From the NCBI GenBank assembly GCA_023139715.1, contig JAGLNB010000124.1, positions 1-6,783 on the forward strand: a stretch of 6,783 nt of DNA, written 5' to 3'. Positions 1 through 5,315 of the stretch are shown in pieces. The notes under the pieces were generated by a model, which worked only from the letters and a program-made list of their open reading frames with translations, was not told where the DNA came from and made no database searches. A program made the translations under genes and the position numbers. Within the stretch, counting starts at the first letter, position 1; every line of letters begins with the position of its first letter. This stretch comes from Planctomycetota bacterium. Its GTDB lineage: Bacteria > Planctomycetota > Phycisphaerae > Sedimentisphaerales > Anaerobacaceae.

Positions 1-59
1 GCTGACATTCTTGTCAGCACCATCACGAAACCCAGAAGCTTTTCAATCATTAGTTCCAT
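1..59 (-). CDS. fliR: FliR, flagellar export gate protein (N-terminal fragment)
   Basis: Only the first 19 codons are present; the rest lies beyond the left edge. The visible peptide starts MELMIEKLLGFVMVLTRMS, a hydrophobic first helix ending in a Leu-Thr-Arg-Met-Ser stretch. This resembles the FliR N-terminus, where the first membrane helix carries an F-x-L-x-x-x-R pattern. FliR is known to join FliP and FliQ in the membrane core of the flagellar type III export gate. The ATG at 59-57 lies 4 bases after the fliQ stop, with a GGGG stretch within the fliQ end that could act as ribosome binding site; a second in-frame ATG at 50-48 is an alternative start. The identity rests on the fragment plus the invariant fliP-fliQ-fliR order, so it is likely but not proven from the window alone. 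Confidence 0.8.
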   Translation of the reverse strand, partial: MELMIEKLLGFVMVLTRMS

Positions 60-63
60 ATAG

Positions 64-333
64 CTATTGCCCCATGTTTGGGATGTGGCTGAAAATTTCT
101 GTGGCAAATCTCAACAGTACCTGCAGCATCCATCCGCTGAAAAGCAGTATGACTGCACCAACAGCAATCAGTTTGGGAACTATCGTCAAACTCATATCGC
201 GTATGGAAGTGATTGCCTGGAAAAGTGTTACTACCAGACCAACTACCATACACGTAAGAAGAATCGGAGCCGACAGGAGAAGTGCCGTTTCCATAGTATG
301 TCGGCCAAGGTAAAGAACAAAGCTGCTATCCAT
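64..333 (-). CDS. fliQ: FliQ, flagellar export gate protein
   Basis: Small integral membrane component of the flagellar type III secretion gate, which with FliP and FliR forms the helical export channel in the basal body. The 89-residue product has the usual FliQ length and two membrane helices (about residues 17-38 and 50-73). The characteristic central stretch VVTLFQAITSIRDMSL followed by Ile-Val-Pro-Lys matches the family's F-Q-A-x-T-x-I-x-[DE]-x-x-L...P-K pattern. I chose the ATG at 333-331 because the protein then begins Met-Asp like typical FliQ. An in-frame TTG at 363-361 would add ten polar residues and lies only 3 bases after fliP, so it is less likely. A GGAAC stretch upstream gives a weak ribosome binding site. 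The gene sits 33 bases after fliP and 4 bases before fliR, in the same operon. Confidence 0.95.
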   Translation of the reverse strand: MDSSFVLYLGRHTMETALLLSAPILLTCMVVGLVVTLFQAITSIRDMSLTIVPKLIAVGAVILLFSGWMLQVLLRFATEIFSHIPNMGQ

Positions 334-366
334 AATCTGTGTTCCGTTTTTTCTTAATGGCAATTG

Positions 367-1188
367 TTATTTGAAACCTAAACTCAAACTGTTGGCCAGT
401 AGCCCCCAGCCGTCAACGAGAATGAATAATATCAACTTAAACGGCAGTGAAATCATAACCGGCGGCAGCATCATCATTCCTGCGCTTAGCAGGATGCTTG
501 AAATAACGATGTCTACCAGCAGGAAAGGAATAAACAAAAGGCAACCAATCTCAAAGGCAGTACGAAATTCACTTATAATAAAAGCTGGAACTACTATGTG
601 AAGGCCAATGTCCATTACTTTTTCGGGAGGAGCGATTTTGGCCATTTTTACAAATAGTGCCAAATCAGATTCGTGAATCTGACGCAGCATAAATTCTTTT
701 ATGCAATTGCCGGCATTTGTGCCAGCTGCCTGAAAATTAATTGCATCTGAAAGGTAGGGCTGAATAGAAACGTCATTTATTTTGGAAAAAGTAGGTGTCA
801 TTGTATAAAGCGTTAAAAATAAAGCCAATCCTATAATGGCGATGGTAGGGGGGATTGTCTGGGTGCTCAAAGCCCTGCGAACAAAAGATAATACGATTAC
901 TATTCGTGTAAAGGATGTCATCATTACCAGAATGCTCGGCAAAATAGCCAATCCACCAAAAACAATCGCAAGTTTTACAGGTGTTGACCAATCCTTGTCT
1001 TTGTCCGCAGTTGCTTTATCTACTACTGTTAACAAATCGCTTATGCTTGGGGCGTTATTTGAAACGGAATTTGTGTTGGCAACATTGATGGTTGGTGTTG
1101 GTTGGGTAGCGGCCTGGCTGATAGAAAAATTATTCAGCATTAAAATGGCAATTAACAGAAGTAAAATTTTAGCGGATTTGTTTTTCAT
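367..1188 (-). CDS. fliP: FliP, flagellar export gate protein
   Basis: Core pore-forming subunit of the flagellar type III export gate. The 273-residue product starts with a cleavable-type signal peptide (Lys-rich start, hydrophobic 8-18, probable cleavage near Ala26), as is known for FliP. A polar Thr/Asn/Ser-rich linker (27-68) makes it longer than the roughly 245 residues of enterobacterial FliP. Membrane segments lie near 72-89, 115-133, 214-238 and 242-268. Family hallmarks are clear: MMTSFTRIVIVLSFVRRAL at 89-107, EFMLRQ at 165-170, a Pro-Ala-Phe-Ile-Ile-Ser-Glu segment at 201-207, and the C-terminal signature MMMLPPVMISLPFKLILF at 238-255 followed by VDGW. It starts at an ATG 12 bases after the fliO stop, preceded by GAGAATG. 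FliO is expected to stabilise FliP during gate assembly. Confidence 0.98.
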   Translation of the reverse strand: MKNKSAKILLLLIAILMLNNFSISQAATQPTPTINVANTNSVSNNAPSISDLLTVVDKATADKDKDWSTPVKLAIVFGGLAILPSILVMMTSFTRIVIVLSFVRRALSTQTIPPTIAIIGLALFLTLYTMTPTFSKINDVSIQPYLSDAINFQAAGTNAGNCIKEFMLRQIHESDLALFVKMAKIAPPEKVMDIGLHIVVPAFIISEFRTAFEIGCLLFIPFLLVDIVISSILLSAGMMMLPPVMISLPFKLILFILVDGWGLLANSLSLGFK

Positions 1189-1200
1189 TTACATTCTCAT

Positions 1201-1647
1201 TTATTCGTTGATGTTGAATGTTTTTAAGTTGGTTATATCAGCGAGTTTTGTGATGTTTTCATTTGTGCTGCTTATGAGCAACTCTTTATCGTCCACTTTT
1301 ATCAGATGGATGCTTTTTCGCTGGCCGATGTGTGCTGTTTCAATAATACGTATTCTTCTGCCGGGAATATTAGAAATTCTGTTACCAAATTTTTTTGAAA
1401 TATAAATTGCTGCTGTACCAAGAATAACAATAAGGAAAATCGAAAACATCATTTTTATAAACAGCTGACGGTTGCTGATATGGCTGCCTGATTTTCCAGG
1501 AAAGTTGCAATCGTTTGCGAACAGTGAATCTGAATTATCGAACATTTCCTTTGCTGATTCAGATGCGACCGATTGCACGGATAGCATGCTAATTATCGTG
1601 ATAATCAGCAGTAAAAACGTAATAAATTTTTTCTTGTATTCAGCCAT
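1201..1647 (-). CDS. fliO: FliO, flagellar export gate assembly protein
   Basis: FliO is a poorly conserved membrane protein that helps assemble the FliP ring. The 148-residue product has a hydrophobic N-terminus (8-28) that looks like a signal peptide or first anchor, a polar segment (29-62), a membrane helix (about 64-84), and a short cytoplasmic FliO domain (96-146). That domain contains the typical Arg-x-Ile-Arg-Ile-Ile-Glu...Ile-Gly-x-x-x-Ser-Ile-His-Leu-Ile-Lys-Val-Asp-Asp-Lys-Glu-Leu-Leu-Ile pattern of a small beta domain. Position immediately before fliP supports the call. It is the first gene after the only real intergenic gap and lies about 32 bases downstream of the predicted sigma-54 transcription start. 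The ribosome binding site is weak (GGTGTG upstream of the ATG). An N-terminal signal plus second membrane helix is known in some FliO subgroups. Confidence 0.92.
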   Translation of the reverse strand: MAEYKKKFITFLLLIITIISMLSVQSVASESAKEMFDNSDSLFANDCNFPGKSGSHISNRQLFIKMMFSIFLIVILGTAAIYISKKFGNRISNIPGRRIRIIETAHIGQRKSIHLIKVDDKELLISSTNENITKLADITNLKTFNINE

Positions 1648-1689
1648 TGTAAAAGCACACCAAATATAGTTCCTAATTGCTGTTTAATG

Positions 1690-1705
1690 TGCAAATAATG
1701 TGCCG
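1690..1705 (-). promoter_or_regulatory. Putative sigma-54 (RpoN) promoter of fliOPQR
   Basis: Read on the minus strand the site is CGGCAC-ATTAT-TTGCA. It matches the sigma-54 consensus TGGCAC-N5-TTGC[AT] at every fixed position except the first T, with the required GG-N10-GC spacing between the -24 and -12 elements. The GC of the -12 box is at 1692-1691, so transcription should begin near 1679, leaving a leader of about 32 bases before the fliO ATG. Sigma-54 control of flagellar genes is well established in many bacteria. The call is inferred from sequence match and position. Confidence 0.7.
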
Positions 1706-1725
1706 AAACCCCAAAATAGCGTTAA

Positions 1726-1754
1726 TATATAGCTAATAACTGTTTTGGAATCAA
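1726..1754 (-). promoter_or_regulatory. Possible sigma-70-type promoter upstream of fliO
   Basis: On the minus strand TTGATT (1754-1749) is followed after 17 bases by TATATA (1731-1726). The spacing is ideal and the boxes are acceptable but imperfect matches to TTGACA/TATAAT. In such AT-rich DNA chance matches are frequent. The site lies just upstream of the stronger sigma-54 candidate and could give a basal or alternative start near 1719. Confidence 0.25.
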
Positions 1755-1780
1755 ATTGTATGTTAATGGGTGAATAATTG

Positions 1781-1815
1781 GTCGAAAAAGCGACAAAATG
1801 TCGAAAAAATTGACA
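1781..1815. repeat. Pair of GTC...GAC inverted-repeat sites, possible activator-binding enhancer
   Basis: Two similar sites are set about 19 bases apart. GTCGAAAAAGCGAC (1781-1794) has perfect GTCG/CGAC arms, and GTCGAAAAAATTGAC (1800-1814) has GTC/GAC arms. Between them CGACA-AAA-TGTCG (1791-1803) is another perfect inverted repeat. The pair lies about 100-135 bases upstream of the predicted sigma-54 start, the usual place for an enhancer-binding protein. From memory, the shape (GTC, A-rich centre, GAC) resembles the FleQ-type flagellar regulator box, but the spacing of the second site differs by one base. The regulator is unknown. Confidence 0.45.
1783..1809 (-). terminator. Possible weak terminator after motB2
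   Basis: In the minus-strand RNA a 5-base-pair stem (CGACA/TGTCG, 3-base loop, 1803-1791) is followed by CTTTTT, and it is preceded by a run of six T residues. The stem is short for an intrinsic terminator, and its second arm can instead pair with the next CGAC. It lies about 50 bases after the motB2 stop, where a terminator would be expected if fliOPQR is a separate unit. The same bases can equally be read as protein-binding sites. Confidence 0.25.
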
Positions 1816-1854
1816 TATAATGGCTGTATTTGGAGGGTATTTATCAGCTTCCTA

Positions 1855-2619
1855 TTACCTTAGTACAGCAATTAAAATTTGTGATTTTTTGGAAATTGGA
1901 CTGTCCTGGCCGACCCATTTTCCTCCTGAGCCGGCTCCCCACGAATAAACCGGCCAATTAGTAGAAGCATCAGCTGCCTGAAGGTCGGCCTGCTTGTTTG
2001 ACCTCGAAGGCAAAATACTCGTCATAAAATCTGCTGCTGCCTTGGCACGTTTGGCTGACAGCATCCACTGATTTCTCTCATTGATTTCTTCATCGCAAAG
2101 GCCGAGTACGTATATAATTGCTGATTTGGACTCGGGGTTTTGCTGAAGGGCTGTGCAAAAGTCAGTTAAAAAGTTTTTTGCTGAGTCGTTTAACGTTGCA
2201 TCTTCCGGTGAGAAGCGAATACTGGTTACGGAGAAGTTGTTTTTCTCAGCTACTATTTGCGAAGGCAGAGTTTCCATAGATTTGCTCAACTGCTTAAAAA
2301 TCTCACGAAGGTCTTGCTGTTTCGCATCTATACATATGGTTTGTGAATCAGTATTAGGATTAGAGATGAAATATTTGACTTTGGAGCTGCCAAGGTTGGA
2401 CTTGGAATTTTTACCAGCGAGAATTCCAAGGCCAAAATGGGTAATTGATTTCACGAATGAATCACGGCCTTTATCAATCAGTTCGGGGTCCTGAACTATG
2501 GCTAAGCTAAGCAGCATTACAAAGAATGTCAGAAGCAGAGTTACCATATCGGAAAACGTAACTATATATGACGGTACTTCGTCTGCGCTTTCTTCGGGTT
2601 GTGGACGCTGATTTCTCAA
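1855..2619 (-). CDS. motB: MotB-like stator subunit, second copy
   Basis: Flagellar stator B subunit that with MotA forms the ion channel and anchors the stator to peptidoglycan. The 254-residue product has a short cytoplasmic start, then one membrane helix (about 17-40) with TFSDMVTLLLTFFVMLLSL, including the channel Asp24 (equivalent to E. coli Asp32). A plug/linker region (41-130) follows, then an OmpA/MotB-like domain (about 130-254). Here GLCDEE (173-178) replaces the usual G-H-T-D, keeping Gly and Asp176, and the W-x-L-S-A-x-R-A helix is intact (W185, R191). The usual N-R-R-V-E-I end is altered to KKSQILIAVL. The start is TTG at 2619-2617, because no ATG precedes the membrane helix and AAGG (2632-2629) lies 9 bases upstream. 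It overlaps the motB1 stop as TTGA, suggesting translational coupling. It differs strongly from motB1, so the two are old paralogues. Confidence 0.9.
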   Translation of the reverse strand: MRNQRPQPEESADEVPSYIVTFSDMVTLLLTFFVMLLSLAIVQDPELIDKGRDSFVKSITHFGLGILAGKNSKSNLGSSKVKYFISNPNTDSQTICIDAKQQDLREIFKQLSKSMETLPSQIVAEKNNFSVTSIRFSPEDATLNDSAKNFLTDFCTALQQNPESKSAIIYVLGLCDEEINERNQWMLSAKRAKAAADFMTSILPSRSNKQADLQAADASTNWPVYSWGAGSGGKWVGQDSPISKKSQILIAVLR

Positions 2620-3314
2620 TTGTAGATACCTTCTTCCAGTAAAACGATTTCAAGATGACGGCTGGTTTTACTGTCCTGCCTGGTCTTTTTGAGTGTTTCC
2701 TGCTTGAGTGTACTTGCCGAAGAAATACTGAATCTTGTTTTGCTGAGTCCCTGTTTGTTAGTCAGATATTCTACAATTGCCCATGCACGCGACAAGCCGG
2801 AATTTTCATTGTTATTATTTTCATCTTCGTAGCTGTTTTCACTAACTACTATGCGGTTTGGGACTTTTTCTATAAAATTTGCCATGGTAGCAAGAATTTT
2901 GCGGCCCTTATTCGAAAGGATAACACCTCTGCCCCAGAAAATTTCATTAGATGGAATTAAAAAAACTTTCATATCTCTAAAATCTAACGAATGGTCTTCT
3001 TTTTTGAGATTATCCTCGTCTCCTTTTTCAAGAGTTGGTTTTTCGCTGCCTTTGCTGAGTTCTTCTGTAGTTTGGATTTGCTTGGCGGATAAAAATGCTT
3101 CTTTTTCCTTTTTGTCTTTCGCGGCGACCAAATGTTGGTTATTGGCAAAAATTGTTTCCAGTTTCAGAAAAACCTTTTCATCAAAGGATGAGAAACTAAG
3201 CAGCAGTACAAAAAATGTCAGCAGCAGCGTCATACAATCGCTGAATGTTACCATCCATTTTGGGGCACCTCCCCCTGATTCGTCATCCTGTGGTAATCTT
3301 TTTTCACGCAACAT
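2616..3314 (-). CDS. motB: MotB-like stator subunit, first copy, with degenerate peptidoglycan-binding domain
   Basis: Flagellar stator B subunit, 232 residues. A charged start with a Gly-rich patch (SGGGAPKW, 13-20) leads into a membrane helix (about 19-42) with TFSDCMTLLLTFFVLLLSF, including the channel Asp26. A likely plug helix follows (about 43-58), then a very charged Lys/Glu linker (64-108) and an OmpA/MotB-like domain (about 110-228). The domain keeps V-P-N-R-I-V-V, R176-A-x-A-I-V-E-Y-L and a final S-R-H-L-E-I-V-L. The usual G-H-T-D peptidoglycan-contact motif is replaced by Glu-Asn-Ser-Tyr (159-162), followed by an acidic/Asn-rich stretch. Anchoring may therefore be weakened or different. 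The ATG at 3314 is 4 bases after the motA stop with no good Shine-Dalgarno at normal distance, so translation is probably coupled to motA. Confidence 0.9.
   Translation of the reverse strand: MLREKRLPQDDESGGGAPKWMVTFSDCMTLLLTFFVLLLSFSSFDEKVFLKLETIFANNQHLVAAKDKKEKEAFLSAKQIQTTEELSKGSEKPTLEKGDEDNLKKEDHSLDFRDMKVFLIPSNEIFWGRGVILSNKGRKILATMANFIEKVPNRIVVSENSYEDENNNNENSGLSRAWAIVEYLTNKQGLSKTRFSISSASTLKQETLKKTRQDSKTSRHLEIVLLEEGIYN
2629..2632 (-). promoter_or_regulatory. Ribosome binding site fixing the TTG start of motB2
   Basis: AAGG, within GAAGAAGG on the minus strand, sits 9 bases before the TTG at 2619-2617. It lies inside the last codons of motB1, so the second motB is probably translated by coupling with the first. 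Confidence 0.55.
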
Positions 3315-3318
3315 TTTA

Positions 3319-4089
3319 TTATATGTTGGCCTTTATTTCTGTTCTGCTGCCCTGTGAAACAAATGCATGTAATTTTTCACGAACAGCTGTTGGATTTTCA
3401 CCGCCAGCGATGGCACAGATACCTTCTACTATCATTTCCACTGTAATCGTTTCTGCTTTGGAGTAGATGCCGAGTTTGCCAGCTAATGGAATGAATATAA
3501 GATTCGCTGAAAGTGCTCCGTAAAATGTTGTAATAAGTGCAACAGCCATTCCGGCTCCGATTGATTCAGGAGAGCTTAAATTTCTAAGCATCTGGATTAA
3601 GCCGATGAGTGTACCTATCATTCCAAATGCTGGAGCAGCAGCTCCCATAAATTCCAGGATTTTTTTGCCGTTGGAATGGCGTTCCTGAAGGTACTGTATT
3701 TCCAATGACATTAAATCCCGAATCTTTTCAGCATCCTGGCCGTCAACAAGCATTTGCATAGCTTTTACAAGAAAATTATTATCTGCTTTGCTGATTTCCT
3801 GCTCAAGAGCGAGAGCTCCGTCGCGTCTGTTAATAGCTGCATAATTGACCATTTTCTGGATTAGCTCTGATTGCGGCGGAATTTTAGAAATAAGCGTTTT
3901 TTTGACTATTGAAAATATTCCCAAAAACTGCGGCAGTGAAAAATGTATAAGCGTAGAGCAGAGCATTCCGCCTATTGTTATTGCCAGCGAGGGAAGATGA
4001 ACAAATATTTGCCAGCCGCCTCCGACAACTATGGAAGTTGTAATTACGCCTAATCCAAGAATTATTCCTACTATTGTCGCAATATCCAT
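3319..4089 (-). CDS. motA: MotA, flagellar motor stator subunit A
   Basis: Stator A subunit that forms the pentameric ion channel around MotB and pushes on the rotor protein FliG. The 256-residue product has the length of the PomA/MotP-like group, shorter than the 295 residues of E. coli MotA. Four membrane helices lie near 4-22, 31-50, 149-169 and 178-201. The cytoplasmic loop carries Arg89 and Glu96/Glu98 in RRDGALALEQEI, where the conserved charged residues that contact FliG occur. The C-terminal helices have the family hallmark AAPAFGMIGTLIGL (151-164, with Pro153) and GMAVALITTFYGALSANLIF (180-199). Thr160, Thr187 and Thr188 are compatible with sodium use, but I would not decide the coupling ion from this. 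It starts at an ATG 4 bases after the MotE-like gene and is followed 4 bases later by motB1. Confidence 0.97.
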   Translation of the reverse strand: MDIATIVGIILGLGVITTSIVVGGGWQIFVHLPSLAITIGGMLCSTLIHFSLPQFLGIFSIVKKTLISKIPPQSELIQKMVNYAAINRRDGALALEQEISKADNNFLVKAMQMLVDGQDAEKIRDLMSLEIQYLQERHSNGKKILEFMGAAAPAFGMIGTLIGLIQMLRNLSSPESIGAGMAVALITTFYGALSANLIFIPLAGKLGIYSKAETITVEMIVEGICAIAGGENPTAVREKLHAFVSQGSRTEIKANI

Positions 4090-4093
4090 AGAG

Positions 4094-4819
4094 CTACTCT
4101 TTTTCCGCTATTTGTTTTAGTCTTTGGCATAATTCTGCTGCCAGCCTTGGTTCTAAGCCAACCATCTCCGCCAGCAGTTTTGCTTTGGTACGTTCTGTCA
4201 TATAATATATAATCTTTACAGCCTCATCGATGTTATCGCTTCTGTTTGGATTGCTACTTGGTGAGCGACTTATGTTAAGCAATATTTTACTTGCGCTTGC
4301 GGCATCCATTTTGTCATAAGCAGCTGCTATCGATACCAAATTTTTCTTTTCGTTTTTAACGACTTTAATCTGACTGTTTAACAGCTTCTCTCGTTCTTCT
4401 TTTAGACCGACGACAGTTGAAGCAAGCTGTATTTGCAGGTTGTTGAGTTTTTCGACATCTTTTTTAACCATATTATGTGTGATTTGCAGTCGTTGTTCTC
4501 GCAGGTCAAAGTTATTTAGCTTATTATTATATTCCTGTATTTTTTCTCTGGCTTCGTATATGAGATCTTTGAATTGTTTTTCCTTTAGAACTATTTTTTT
4601 GGAATCATAATCGCTCCCAATGCTATCTGCCATAATGGATTCTGATTGGGGCAGGTTCAAGTCAATTCCGTTTTGCATAAATGCCTGCTGATTTAAGCTG
4701 CCATCGCTTGCATTATTTTCTGTTGGTGGGGTTTGTTTAGTAAACCACACGAGAGCGAAAGCCCCTGTAAAGTTCACCAATCCTGCTACAATAGCTATTA
4801 CTATTAATTTTTTGCTCAC
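4094..4819 (-). CDS. MotE/MgtE-N-like membrane-anchored coiled-coil protein
   Basis: The product has 241 residues from a GTG start: a short basic end (MSKK), one membrane helix (about 4-27), a polar Asn/Ser-rich linker (28-75), a long charged coiled coil (about 76-160), and a C-terminal helical domain (161-241). In the last, AAAYDKMDAASASKIL and later MTERTKAKLLAEM...AAELCQRL resemble the helical repeats of the MgtE N-terminal domain and MotE family. This architecture occurs in flagellar clusters next to fliJ and motA/B. In Sinorhizobium MotE is a periplasmic chaperone for a motility protein, but function here is not established. I prefer the GTG at 4819-4817 to the longer TTG frame starting at 4864. 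GGAG (4832-4829) lies 9 bases upstream, the protein then begins directly with its anchor, and the 29-base overlap with fliJ becomes a 16-base gap. Confidence 0.75.
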   Translation of the reverse strand: MSKKLIVIAIVAGLVNFTGAFALVWFTKQTPPTENNASDGSLNQQAFMQNGIDLNLPQSESIMADSIGSDYDSKKIVLKEKQFKDLIYEAREKIQEYNNKLNNFDLREQRLQITHNMVKKDVEKLNNLQIQLASTVVGLKEEREKLLNSQIKVVKNEKKNLVSIAAAYDKMDAASASKILLNISRSPSSNPNRSDNIDEAVKIIYYMTERTKAKLLAEMVGLEPRLAAELCQRLKQIAEKE

Positions 4820-4828
4820 GATTATTTT

Positions 4829-4832
4829 CTCC
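4829..4832 (-). promoter_or_regulatory. Ribosome binding site fixing the GTG start of the MotE-like gene
   Basis: GGAG on the minus strand lies 9 bases before the GTG at 4819-4817 and just after the fliJ stop. No comparable site precedes the upstream TTG at 4864, so this site decides the shorter start. Confidence 0.6.
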
Positions 4833-4835
4833 AAA

Positions 4836-5282
4836 TCATTTATAACTTTTTCGTACAAAACCAACTACAGCTCCTTCGTCGAGCTGTTTTTGTTCAAGTT
4901 GTTCTTCTTTGTACATAAATTCTTTTTTTGTTTGTGCTCGTAATTTTTCCAAACCTTCTGTTAATTTTTTGAGTTTAATTACTTCTGCTATTTTTTCTTT
5001 TTGCTGTGATTCCAATTGGCCCACCTGATTTCCAAGCTGTTTTATGCGTAAGTCGCTTTCCTGCGAACACTGCAAAAAGAGTTCCTGTTCACTCAATCGC
5101 TGATGAGAATCCTTTTTTGTTATTTGAGATATTATATTTTTCAATATTCTTTTTTGCATCATCAGTTCAGCTCTTGTCTTGGCTAGTGTTTCAGTCAGTT
5201 TCATCAGTTCAGCTCTTTTTATCTGTTCCTGTTTTGTTCTAACATCAAGAACTCGCTGCAGCCGCCATACAAATCGTCTCAT
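4836..5282 (-). CDS. fliJ: FliJ, flagellar export stalk/chaperone protein
   Basis: FliJ is a cytoplasmic coiled-coil protein that inserts into the FliI hexamer like the gamma stalk of F1-ATPase and links it to the export gate. The 148-residue product has the usual length and is almost entirely charged helix. It begins MRRFVWRLQRVLDVRTKQE, matching the family's F-x-[WF]-x-L-x-x-[VL]-L-x-x-R start. Its C-terminal helix LEKLRAQTKKEFMYKEEQLE (residues 111-130) then EQK-x-LDE matches the FliJ end. FliJ proteins are weakly conserved, so position directly after fliI carries much of the weight. The ATG at 5282-5280 is 33 bases after the fliI stop, with only a weak AAAG-type ribosome binding site, and the gene ends in TGA 16 bases before the MotE-like gene. 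Confidence 0.93.
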   Translation of the reverse strand: MRRFVWRLQRVLDVRTKQEQIKRAELMKLTETLAKTRAELMMQKRILKNIISQITKKDSHQRLSEQELFLQCSQESDLRIKQLGNQVGQLESQQKEKIAEVIKLKKLTEGLEKLRAQTKKEFMYKEEQLEQKQLDEGAVVGFVRKSYK

Positions 5283-5315
5283 AGTTGGCTATCTTTAATT
5301 TTTATTTGGCATTTA

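Larger units (their letters stand above)
1648..1854. other. Intergenic regulatory region between motB2 and fliO
   Basis: This 207-base AT-rich stretch is the only sizeable gap in the window and contains no convincing open frame. Read on the minus strand from motB2 to fliO, it holds about 40 unremarkable bases, a pair of GTC...GAC repeats with potential hairpins (1781-1815), a possible sigma-70 promoter (1726-1754), a strong sigma-54 candidate (1690-1705), and a short leader before fliO. It probably separates two transcription units, or provides an internal start within one long flagellar operon. Confidence 0.7.

Noticed and set aside
334..363. Longer FliQ from TTG at 363.
   Set aside because: The added ten residues are polar and unlike FliQ N-termini; the ATG at 333 gives the standard Met-Asp start and the 89-residue family length.
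836..1405. Long plus-strand open frame of 189 codons across fliP and fliO.
   Set aside because: It is the antisense shadow of two clearly recognisable genes, and the hydrophobic composition follows from the opposite strand's membrane helices.
1809..1821. Plus-strand TTGACATATAAT looks like a sigma-70 promoter.
   Set aside because: The -35-like and -10-like hexamers abut with no spacer, so they cannot work together, and no plus-strand gene follows.
2851..3357. Plus-strand open frame of 168 codons across motB1 and motA.
   Set aside because: Antisense to motB1; Ser-rich low-complexity translation with no family resemblance and no ribosome binding context.
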